From: Flavobacterium luteum
Lineage (GTDB): Bacteria > Bacteroidota > Bacteroidia > Flavobacteriales > Flavobacteriaceae
Reading direction: 5' to 3'
Length of the DNA: 64,000 nt
NCBI RefSeq assembly: GCF_008806775.1
Contig: NZ_WAEM01000002.1
Span: forward strand, 496,001 to 560,000
Both the position numbers and the translations under genes were made by a program. Shown one piece after another: positions 43,994 to 52,400 of the stretch. The notes under the pieces were generated by a model. The model did no database searches, was not told the origin of the DNA, and saw only the letters and a program-made list of their open reading frames with translations. How positions within the stretch are numbered: the first letter of the stretch is position 1; each line of letters opens with the position of its first letter.

Positions 43994-45214
43994 ATGATAA
44001 AACTTCTCTTCTTTTTGCTGGTTTTACCATTAGTATCGATAGCACAATATTCCGGTTCAGCTTCGGTTACGCGCGGTTTGGCAACTACAACAACTTCTAA
44101 TCTATACAGTTGTACTGGAGGAAGAATCGCTGCCGTTGGAACCATCACCGCCACTGATAATTCAGTTTGGACTGTTCCATCAGTTGTCAATTATACTAAT
44201 GCCTCATTTCCATTTGCTTCTAATTTATATAACGATTGTGATGGAGCAACTTATGCCAATTCTGTTGCAGCGATAGCGGCTTTGAATGGTTCTGATATTG
44301 TAACTATTGATGCTGGTGGCGAAGTGATTACAGCTTATGTTTTTGCAGACAATTATTTTGAAATGTATATTAATGGAATACCCGTTGGCAAAGACAACGT
44401 TCCTTTTACAACATTCAATTCCAGTATTGTCCGTTTTAGAGTTAATCGTCCTTTTACTATCGCAATGCTTCTTGTAGATTGGGAAGAACGTTTAGGTGTT
44501 GGTGGGGAAACCAACGGTGGTTTTAACTATCATTGTGGAGATGGTGGAATGGTGGCGGTTTTCAAAGACACCAGCAACAATATCATCGCTAAAACCGGAA
44601 GTGACTGGAAAGCACAAACTTTTTACACATCACCAATCAAAGATTTAACTTGTCCTTCTGAAAATGGAACTGCCCGACTTTCTTCTGCTTGTAGCACCAC
44701 AGATTCTAATGCTGGAACTACTTATTATGGATTGCATTGGGCGAGGCCATCGAATTGGACTAGTGCATCTTTTGATGATGCTTCTTGGCCAACGGCTTCA
44801 ACTTATACAAACGCCACAATTGGGGTGGATAATAAACCCGCTTATACTAATTTTACGAATATTTTTGACGATGTTGCCAATGATGCCCAATTTATTTGGA
44901 GTAAAAATGTAATATTGGACAATGAAGTAATTGTGAGGAAAACAGTTGGAAGTTTGTCCGTTTCGGACAATGATATTTTTAATAATAAGGTGTCTATTTA
45001 TCCAAATCCTGCCAAGACTGAATTTCATTTATCAATTGACAAATCGATTAATGGCATAAACAAAATTCAAATTTTTAATGTTTTGGGAGAAAAAGTATTT
45101 GAAACCAAAACGATATCGGAGACCATCAATTTTGGGCCTATTCCTTCAGGAACTTATTTTGTTAAAATATGTTCCAATCAAATTCAGATTACTAAAAAAT
45201 TAATAGTAGAATAA
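43994..45214 (+). CDS. Secreted protein of unknown function with T9SS domain
   Basis: 406 residues with signal peptide MIKLLFFLLVLPLVSIAQ. The mature region is beta-rich: repeated short aromatic strands, GEVITAYVFADNYFEMYING and a WARPSNWTSASFDDASWPTA pattern recall carbohydrate-binding, galactose-binding-like jelly rolls, but I cannot name the family. Four or more Cys (CTGG, CDGAT, CPSEN, CSTT) may form disulfides. The end is a T9SS domain (SIYPNPAKTEFHLSIDKSI). It lies 12 bp after the YHYH gene and 18 bp before the DUF1566 gene. Confidence 0.75.
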   Translation: MIKLLFFLLVLPLVSIAQYSGSASVTRGLATTTTSNLYSCTGGRIAAVGTITATDNSVWTVPSVVNYTNASFPFASNLYNDCDGATYANSVAAIAALNGSDIVTIDAGGEVITAYVFADNYFEMYINGIPVGKDNVPFTTFNSSIVRFRVNRPFTIAMLLVDWEERLGVGGETNGGFNYHCGDGGMVAVFKDTSNNIIAKTGSDWKAQTFYTSPIKDLTCPSENGTARLSSACSTTDSNAGTTYYGLHWARPSNWTSASFDDASWPTASTYTNATIGVDNKPAYTNFTNIFDDVANDAQFIWSKNVILDNEVIVRKTVGSLSVSDNDIFNNKVSIYPNPAKTEFHLSIDKSINGINKIQIFNVLGEKVFETKTISETINFGPIPSGTYFVKICSNQIQITKKLIVE

Positions 45215-45232
45215 TTTTAGAATCTTATTTTA

Positions 45233-46441
45233 ATGAAAAAAACACTTCTTTTCGGATTACTACTTTTCAATGTTGTTTTCGTTTTTGGACAAAGCATTTC
45301 AAAAACGATACAATTATTGCCCGATACAGGACAAACAATAAGTTATACCCCCACCTTTGGCGAGGACAATGACTATTTGATTAATACACCTTCCTACACG
45401 AATAATGGCGATGGAACAATTACAGATAATGTTTCGGGATTGATGTGGCAACAAGTGGATGGAGGAGAAATGACCATTGAAAATGCTAAAACCTATTGTG
45501 ATAATTTGGTTTTGGGAGGGCATTCAGATTGGAGGTTGCCAGTTTCTATTGAGGCATTTAGCATTCTGAACCATCAAAATAACAATCCTGCAATGAACAC
45601 CACCTATTTTCCTTCGAGCGGTGCGGAATATTGGTGGACCAGCGTTTTTGAATTGAATTCGACTACCAAAGTTTGGTGTACCAATGCGGGAGGCGGCATT
45701 GGAAATCATCCAAAAACAGAAACGATAAGTGCTGGAGGAACTAAAAAATTTCACGCTCGTGCTGTAAGAAATACAAATACACCACCAACACTTACCATCC
45801 ATTTTACCGATAATGGCGATGGAACTATCACGGATAATTTAACCCAATTGATTTGGCAAAAAGTTCCCAATACTTCGGCTTTAACTTGGGAAAACGCTTT
45901 GAAATACGCCGAAGGACTTTCGTTAGGGAATTCAACCGATTGGCGTTTGCCAAACATCAAGGAATTACAATCTTTAAATAATGAATTGGCAACAAATCCG
46001 TCTGTTTTTTCTCCCTACTTTGGAAATTTGGGAGTTTATTTTTATTGGTCTTCTACTTCACTCCCCAATCAAACCACAAAGGCTTGGTATTGGAGTACAC
46101 AATTTGGAATTACAACCTATGACACAAAAACAAATGCTAATTATGTAATTTGTGTTAGAGGAAATCCTACCTTGACAGTACAAAATGAAGCGGTGCATAA
46201 TTCTATCAAGGTCTATCCAAATCCGGCTTCAAATTATATTGTAATCTCCTTTGTAGAAAATCCTGAAAGTCCTGTATTCGAATTTTCAAATTCCTTAGGT
46301 CAAATTGTTTTAAGGAAAGAAATGAAAGTAACGTCTAATGAATATCGATTAAATACGGAAAAACTTTCGAATGGATTTTATGTATTAACAGTGATTAATG
46401 GAAAAAAAAGAGATTCATTTAAAATAGTAATTACTAAATAA
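45233..46441 (+). CDS. Secreted DUF1566 (Lcl-type) protein with T9SS domain
   Basis: 402 residues with signal peptide MKKTLLFGLLLFNVVFVFGQ. Two DUF1566/Lcl C-terminal-type domains occur in tandem: TDNVSGLMWQQV ... CDNLVLGGHSDWRLP (about 60-185) and TDNLTQLIWQKV ... EGLSLGNSTDWRLP (about 190-310). The second half of each carries the W-T/S-S-T pattern typical of C-type-lectin-like folds (WWTSVFE, YWSSTSL). The T9SS domain is VYPNPASNYIVISFVENPE. A surface binding role, perhaps to glycans or matrix, is plausible but unproven. It lies 18 bp after the preceding gene, with the sulfatase 2 bp behind. Confidence 0.85.
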   Translation: MKKTLLFGLLLFNVVFVFGQSISKTIQLLPDTGQTISYTPTFGEDNDYLINTPSYTNNGDGTITDNVSGLMWQQVDGGEMTIENAKTYCDNLVLGGHSDWRLPVSIEAFSILNHQNNNPAMNTTYFPSSGAEYWWTSVFELNSTTKVWCTNAGGGIGNHPKTETISAGGTKKFHARAVRNTNTPPTLTIHFTDNGDGTITDNLTQLIWQKVPNTSALTWENALKYAEGLSLGNSTDWRLPNIKELQSLNNELATNPSVFSPYFGNLGVYFYWSSTSLPNQTTKAWYWSTQFGITTYDTKTNANYVICVRGNPTLTVQNEAVHNSIKVYPNPASNYIVISFVENPESPVFEFSNSLGQIVLRKEMKVTSNEYRLNTEKLSNGFYVLTVINGKKRDSFKIVITK

Positions 46442-46443
46442 TT

Positions 46444-48030
46444 ATGGTGAAAAAAGCAGCAATCATAGTGTTATTATTGGCAACTTTTGCTAATTATGCG
46501 CAACGAAATGTAGTTTTAATAATTGCAGATGATTTAGGAAAAGATTATTGCGAAATGTATCCCGATCATTCGCCTAAAGTAGTTAAATTGACCAATATAG
46601 AACGGCTTAAAGATAGAGGTGTTGTTTTTAGTAATGCTTGGTCAAGTCCTTTGTGTTCGCCTACTCGCGCTGGAATACTTACCGGTAGATATAGTTTTAG
46701 AACTGGAGTAGGGGATGTTGTCGACGGAACGAATACAAAATTAAGTCTTGCCGCGACTATTATCCCGAAAGTTTTAAATCTTTATGCTCCAAATGGGATA
46801 TCTAAAGCCCTGATAGGGAAATGGCATCTGACTAGTTTTGGTCAAAGTGCATATAATGACCCAACTATAATGGGATTTGATCATTTTGAAGGAAGCCTTA
46901 CAGGTGGTTTAGGTCAAACTATTAGTGACTTCTTCACTTGGACAAAAATAACGAATGGCGTTAAGAGTATATGCACAAATTATGCAACAACCGAAAATGT
47001 AAATAATGCCATTTCATACATAAATAGTCAGCCTTCGACAAAACCATTTTATTTGCATTTGGCTTTTAATGCTCCCCACACGCCTTATCATTTACCTCCT
47101 TCTAATTTGATTGCTGCCACAACTTTATTAGGAACCCAAACTGATGTTGATGCTAATCCAGTACCATATTTTCAAGCGATGGTAGAGGCAATGGATACAG
47201 AAATAGGACGTTTTTTTGACTATTTAATTAGTTCTGGAAAATGGAATAATACCGATATTATTTTTATGGGTGATAACGGAGATGATTCTAAAGTAGCTCA
47301 GGTCACTCCATCAAAGGGAAGTATCTATCAAGGAGGCGTAAATATTCCTTTTATTATTTCGGGTCCAGATGTAGTAAATCCAAACAGAACCAGTGATGCC
47401 TTGGTGAATACTGTAGATTTATTTGCTACAATATTAGAATTATTTGGAGACACAAATTGGCAAAGCCAAATTCCTACTACGGTTGTAGATAGTAAAAGTT
47501 TATTACCGATACTTAAAAACACCGCCTCATCAATTCGATCAGTTGCATTTTCAGAGGTCTTTAAGGATCCGACAATTTCAGGCGATGGAAAAACAATAAG
47601 AAACAGTGATTACAAATTGTTAAAATTCGATAACGGTACCGAAAAATTTTTCAATCTAATAACGGATCCAACTGAAAAATCCAATTTGCTTTTAGGAACT
47701 TTAAATACGATTCAAACCTCCAATTATAATTCATTATGCAATCAAATGACAACATTGATTGGGGGTTCAAATTATTGCAATCCAATATTTTTGAATAATG
47801 AAAGTTTTGAGGCCAATCAAAACCAGGTTTATCCCAATCCATTTCAATCGACGGTTCATTTCAAATCCTATTCAGGTAACGAAAAGTACCAATTATTTTC
47901 AAGTTCAGGACAATTGATTTTTGATGGTGCAAGGATCGAAAAACAAGATTTCTCGGCTTTGGCAAAAGGCGTTTATTTCCTGCAAATAACCGATAAATCA
48001 ACAACTACAGTTAAGCTTCTAAAAGAATAA
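46444..48030 (+). CDS. Secreted sulfatase (formylglycine-dependent) with T9SS domain
   Basis: 528 residues with signal peptide MVKKAAIIVLLLATFANYAQ. The alkaline-phosphatase-superfamily sulfatase domain has LIIADDLGKDY (metal Asp pair), the modification motif CSPTRAGILTGR with Cys71 (converted to formylglycine), IGKWHLT and IFMGDNGDD. The CxPxR motif needs a formylglycine-generating or radical SAM maturase, which is not in this window. The C-terminal T9SS domain is VYPNPFQSTVHFKSYSGNE. It would cleave sulfate esters, for example of algal polysaccharides, outside the cell. It begins 2 bp after the DUF1566 gene and abuts the HupE/UreJ-like gene directly. Confidence 0.9.
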   Translation: MVKKAAIIVLLLATFANYAQRNVVLIIADDLGKDYCEMYPDHSPKVVKLTNIERLKDRGVVFSNAWSSPLCSPTRAGILTGRYSFRTGVGDVVDGTNTKLSLAATIIPKVLNLYAPNGISKALIGKWHLTSFGQSAYNDPTIMGFDHFEGSLTGGLGQTISDFFTWTKITNGVKSICTNYATTENVNNAISYINSQPSTKPFYLHLAFNAPHTPYHLPPSNLIAATTLLGTQTDVDANPVPYFQAMVEAMDTEIGRFFDYLISSGKWNNTDIIFMGDNGDDSKVAQVTPSKGSIYQGGVNIPFIISGPDVVNPNRTSDALVNTVDLFATILELFGDTNWQSQIPTTVVDSKSLLPILKNTASSIRSVAFSEVFKDPTISGDGKTIRNSDYKLLKFDNGTEKFFNLITDPTEKSNLLLGTLNTIQTSNYNSLCNQMTTLIGGSNYCNPIFLNNESFEANQNQVYPNPFQSTVHFKSYSGNEKYQLFSSSGQLIFDGARIEKQDFSALAKGVYFLQITDKSTTTVKLLKE

Positions 48031-48603
48031 ATGTCATATTTTGAAACTATAACTCTATATGTCCAGCTTGGGTTTACTCACGTAATTCCTTATGGTTATG
48101 ACCATATTTTATTTATTTTAAGCTTATTTTTTTTAAGCTCTCAATTAAAAACGGTGCTTATTCAATGTTCTGTTTTTACTTTGGCTCATAGTATATCTTT
48201 GGGTATAGCAACTTTAGGTTTTATTCTACCCGACGCTGCTGTTATTGAACCATTAATTGCTGCTTCTATACTATTTACGGCAATTGAAAATATTGTACAT
48301 AGCAAATTATATACTTGGAGAATTATCTTAATTTTTGGATTTGGATTAATTCACGGTCTAGGATTTGCCAATGCCTTGAATAAAATTGGCTTGCCTAAAA
48401 ATCAATTTTTCACTTCGTTGTTGTCTTTTAATTTGGGTGTCGAGTTAGGGCAAATAGCAGTTATTCTTGCTGCTTATTTCTTGGTCAGCAAATGGTTTAG
48501 TACTAAAGTTTGGTATAAAGAGCGGTTGGTTTACCCAATTTCAAGCATTATTGGATGTATTGCCCTCTATTGGACAATTGAAAGAATATTGTTTGTAAAT
48601 TAA
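48031..48603 (+). CDS. HupE/UreJ-like membrane protein
   Basis: 190 residues, about six membrane helices. The family pattern is FTHVIPYGYDHILFILSLFF at the start, TLAHSISLGIATLG in the next helix and GFGLIHGLGFANAL, with conserved His residues suited to metal binding. HupE/UreJ proteins are linked elsewhere to nickel or cobalt handling, but no hydrogenase or urease gene is present here. In Bacteroidota such proteins recur beside secreted enzymes (recollection). The start codon follows the sulfatase stop with no gap. It is the only integral membrane gene at the end of the run, possibly supplying or sensing a metal used by the metallophosphoesterases. Confidence 0.85.
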   Translation: MSYFETITLYVQLGFTHVIPYGYDHILFILSLFFLSSQLKTVLIQCSVFTLAHSISLGIATLGFILPDAAVIEPLIAASILFTAIENIVHSKLYTWRIILIFGFGLIHGLGFANALNKIGLPKNQFFTSLLSFNLGVELGQIAVILAAYFLVSKWFSTKVWYKERLVYPISSIIGCIALYWTIERILFVN

Positions 48604-48733
48604 ACTTTTCCTGATTAGTATAAATTGAATTACACCAAATAGGACTTCTTAAATTAAGTATTCAATCCTATCTATTTGATTTTAATATAATTGAATAGTC
48701 AATTATTGAGACAAAAATGCAACTTTCTTCAAT

Positions 48734-48743
48734 AGAGGGAGCT
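48734..48743 (+). other. Remnant of tRNA-Asn 3' end (copy B)
   Basis: AGAGGGAGC here matches the acceptor 3' strand of the intact tRNA-Asn (38622-38630), and ACTTTCTTC just upstream resembles its 5' edge, so an internal deletion of the tRNA is likely. A terminator follows at once, as it does after the intact tRNA. It is a short match; it counts mainly because of the matching surroundings. Confidence 0.45.
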
Positions 48744-48746
48744 TTT

Positions 48747-48776
48747 AAAAAGCCAGTCATTTGATTGGCTTTTTTG
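48747..48776 (+). terminator. Rho-independent terminator after the phosphoesterase/sulfatase operon
   Basis: AAAAAGCCAGTCA, loop TT, TGATTGGCTTTTTT: 9 or more paired bases with one G-T and a T-run. It lies 143 bp past the HupE/UreJ gene. The stretch 48604-48733 holds no other feature I can support. Confidence 0.75.
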
Positions 48777-48800
48777 TTTTCGAAAAACTTCTAAAATAGG

Positions 48801-49079
48801 CCTTGTATCTTTATTCTTCATTCTACTAAACTAGGCCGGTTTTATATTGGCTTTACTTCAGATTTTGATAAAAGATTTGATTTTCATTTAAACTCAGACG
48901 AAAAAAGAAAATTTACACATAATGCAAACGACTGGATTACTTTTCTAATAATCAAATGCCAATCAAAATCTCAAGCGTTAGCGATTGAAAAGCATATCAA
49001 AAAAATGAAAAGCAAAATTTATATTCAAAACCTTATCTTGTATCCTGAAATGATAGACAAGTTATTACAAAACACTTGA
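48801..49079 (+). pseudogene. GIY-YIG nuclease remnant
   Basis: A continuous frame from 48819 to TGA 49077-49079 reads STKLGRFYIGFTSDFDKRFD, then HLNSDEKRKFTHNANDW, CQSKSQALAIEKHIKKMKSK and ends YPEMIDKLLQNT. FYIGFT is the YIG half of the GIY-YIG motif and the IEKHIKKMKS helix is typical of the short stand-alone family. The GIY half (LYSS, from about 48801) is in another frame and there is no start codon, so the gene is broken. It lies immediately after a tRNA-Asn remnant, a setting in which these nucleases are common in flavobacteria. Confidence 0.8.
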
Positions 49080-49098
49080 ACTCATAATCAAAGCCCCA
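49002..49098. repeat. Direct repeat, copy 1 (GIY-YIG 3' end plus flank)
   Basis: From AAAATGAAAA to AAGCCCCA this 97-bp stretch recurs at 54454-54547 with few changes and one lost codon. It includes the last codons of the GIY-YIG relic and the flank ACTCATAATCAAAGCCCCA. The two copies bracket the 1648-residue gene. Confidence 0.85.
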
Positions 49099-49103
49099 CT
49101 ATC

Positions 49104-49180
49104 GGGTTAGATTGAGCCCATTTCTTGAGCCAATAACTATCAGTAATAAGGATTCAAGCAAAGAAAGCCATTACAGAAAT
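49104..49180 (+). other. Degenerate tRNA-Asn 3' end and terminator (copy D), within a gene-free stretch
   Basis: GGGTTAGATTGAGCCCA (49104-49120) resembles the T arm of tRNA-Asn, and CAAAGAAAGCCATTACAGAAAT (split at 49159-49180) resembles the terminator after the intact tRNA. Both are weak alone but lie in the same order. The remaining bases to 49454 are very AT-rich leader DNA with no feature I can support. Confidence 0.35.
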
Positions 49181-49454
49181 ATTGAGACTTCTTTTAGTTG
49201 CATACAAATTTTATAATCTGTAGTGAATTACCCCGATGAAAAAAACGAAAAACTATTTTGACTAAAACTAAATCGTTTTATTTGTGTATATATGCTTACA
49301 AAAATTTAATTTATGTGTCTTTAATCGATTTTTTAAGTGTTTAATCAGTTTATTTTTAAATAATTAAATAATTTTAAAAGTGAAACAAAATGAGTTTGTG
49401 CCCCAAATTTATTTTTCCAAAAACTAATTAAAAACGATTATTGATGATAACGTT

Positions 49455-52400
49455 ATGGAAAAAACTATCCTACTAGCTAAAAAAAACTGTCTTTTTACAA
49501 CTAAAAACAACATAATATATTTAGTGTTTTTAATACTATTATTTTTCGTAACTATTCACGTTAAGGCGCAAACACAGGTAACACCACAAGTTAACTTTTC
49601 TCAAAGAACTTCCTCGGCCTCACCAACTCAAAAAATATATAATATTAAAGGTGACTTTACATTAATTGGAAATACTAATCTATCCCTTGCAAATTACTCC
49701 AACACCACAAACAATCAAAGAAATACAATGGAATACATTGATATTGATGGTGATCCCGCTACTCTTAATTCTTCAATGGCAACTCTAGAACTTTCTAATT
49801 CCGGAGAAAATGGAGCCAATCAAAACTGTTCAAATATTCTTTATGCAGGACTTTATTGGACTGGGAAATCAGATGACCTTGATTCCTTTACCGCTTCAAA
49901 AAAGGTTCAAAATGGAACAAAAACAACTACTGATAATTTGACCGTAATTGACAATCAAAATATAGTTAACACAAATTATAATTTAAATATAACTAGAAAT
50001 AATCCGAGTAACACTAATCGTAGCCCTATTTATACCTTTTCAGGAAATGGTAATAGCTATGTTTTTAAGTACACCAATAATACAGACCCTAATACAGTAA
50101 CACTTTCCGTAAATGGTGCCGCTGCTACAAATATTCCTGTAACCATAATTGTATCAGGAACCACAGCAACTGCAACTCTTACGACACCCTATATTATTAC
50201 AGATGGAACGGCAACATTAACCATCAATCAACTAATCAGAGACACCGCAACAAATTTAAGTTCTATGAATACTCGAAATAGTTCTTCAGCAACGGTAATT
50301 GTATCAGGTACTGTTCCTATATATACAACTTTAACTAAAAAGTATGACAAAAAAGTAGTTTCACTAAAAGGACCAGGTGATGAATCTTACATCACAATCA
50401 CTGCAAAACCTAATGGTGGAAATTCTGATATCTGGTTTCCTGGAGCTGCCCAAAGTGGAATTTTTGTTGGCTACCAAGAAATAACAGATTATGTGAAAGC
50501 ACATGGAACTGGAGCTTACACTGTTGCCGATATAGCTTTAAAAGAAGGAATCGACACATCCCCTGGTTATTCGGGAGGTTGGGGAATGGTAGTAATTTAT
50601 TCAAATCCTATGATGAAAAGTCGTGCCGTTACACTTTTTGATGGATATGCTAATATAAATGGACAAGCTAGCAGAGGTCAATATGGCCTCATCCCTATTT
50701 CAGGATTTACAACAGTTGGTTCAGGCCCTGTAAATATGAAACTGGGGGTAATGGCAAGCGAAGGAGATGTTGCATTAACTGGTGATTATTTAGCTGTGCA
50801 AAAACTAAATGCCAATTCAACGGTTTATCCTGCGAACTATTTGGTATTAAGTCATTCAGGCAATTCAACAACAAACTTCTTTAATTCTTCAATATTCCCA
50901 TTCCCTGCGGCTGGAATTAGTAATCCTAATTTAGTAAACAATACAGGAGTTGATTTTAGTATGTTCACAATCCCAAATGCAGGAAATTCAATCATAGCTA
51001 ACAATCAAACTTCTACTACTTTTAGGTTTGGCTCCAATTCTGATATCTATACCATATTTGGATTTGCCATGTCAGTGGATTCATATTTGCCTGAACCGAA
51101 GGGACTAATAAGCGTGAATTCTATTAATAATGTTACAAACCCTCCCATACTAAATGCATTGCCAGGTCAAACAATTAATTATTCCCTCGACATCACTAAT
51201 GAAGGTACCGATGCTACAAACAATACCATAATTTCAATTCCCATTCCGGCAACCTCAATTTTTCATACAGGAACTATTGTATATCACACCTACCATGGTT
51301 TTGCACCCAACACTGCTCCATATTTCGATCCATTGTTGAATAAAATCATTTGGAAATTGGGTACATTGCCCATAACTCCTGGTCATCCTGAATATATATA
51401 TGCAGATGTAAGCTTCGACCTTGATGTTACAACTGATTGTGATATTATACTAAATGCAGGTTGTAATCCTTTGGTTTCTTTAGATGCTGGAAACATAACA
51501 GGTCAAGGTGCTATTTCAGGAATTTCTTTCACAAAGAATTTTTTTCAAGGATATGATACATCTGATTGCCATTTACCTATTGAGGGTGCAATTCAAGTAA
51601 CCATTGATAAAAGTTTATGCTTGGAAGGTATGGCGGGTCCAGATCAGATATCAGCTTGTGGTGGCGATAATGTTACCTTAGCAGCAAAATCAGGAACAAC
51701 AGGGTCTTGGTCTATCATTAGTGGTCCGTCAGGTGGTGGAGAAATATTTTCGGATAGCACAAGTTCAACTTCAGAATTTTACAGCCCAAATATTGGAATT
51801 TATACCTTAAGATGGACAACAAGTTGCGACAATACTGACGAAGCTCTTATAACACTTTCGCTTTGTAATGTTATCAATTTTGATGGAATTGACGACAATG
51901 TTAACTTTAAAAATAACTTTAATTTAAATAGTGGAAATTTTAGTATTGAAGCATGGATAAAACCGAATACTACCAATGAAAATACACAAACAATTCTCTC
52001 AAAACATCTCACCCCAACTTCGACTGATGGATATGATTTAAAATTGGTTAACAATTTTGTTTCATTCAATTGGAATAACAATTCCTTAATCGCCACACAT
52101 GCCATTGACACTAATAGATGGTATCATATTGCGGTTACTTTCGACGGTACAAACTATCAATTATACATCGATGGAATATTAGATAATACCGCTACTGGCG
52201 AAAACCCAACAGGGAATAATGTGGATTTTATTTTGGGTGCAATGAGTCAAAACAAGTCCATTCCTCATAATTTTTATAACGGCTATGCAGACGAACTGCG
52301 CATATGGAATACTTGTTTGACAGTAGATCAAATTCGTCAAACGATGAATCAGGAAATCACAGATGATGGGAATGGCAATGTAAAAGGAGTAATTATTCCC

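Noticed and set aside
48031-48603. Hydrogenase or urease accessory role for the HupE/UreJ-like gene
   Set aside because: No hydrogenase or urease genes are nearby; neighbours are secreted hydrolases, so only a general metal link is kept.
38556-48743. Classical integrative element with att sites at tRNA-Asn
   Set aside because: The tRNA 3' duplicate at 48734 is only about 10 bp, no integrase gene is present, and terminator and GIY-YIG relics fit decay of a tandem array better.
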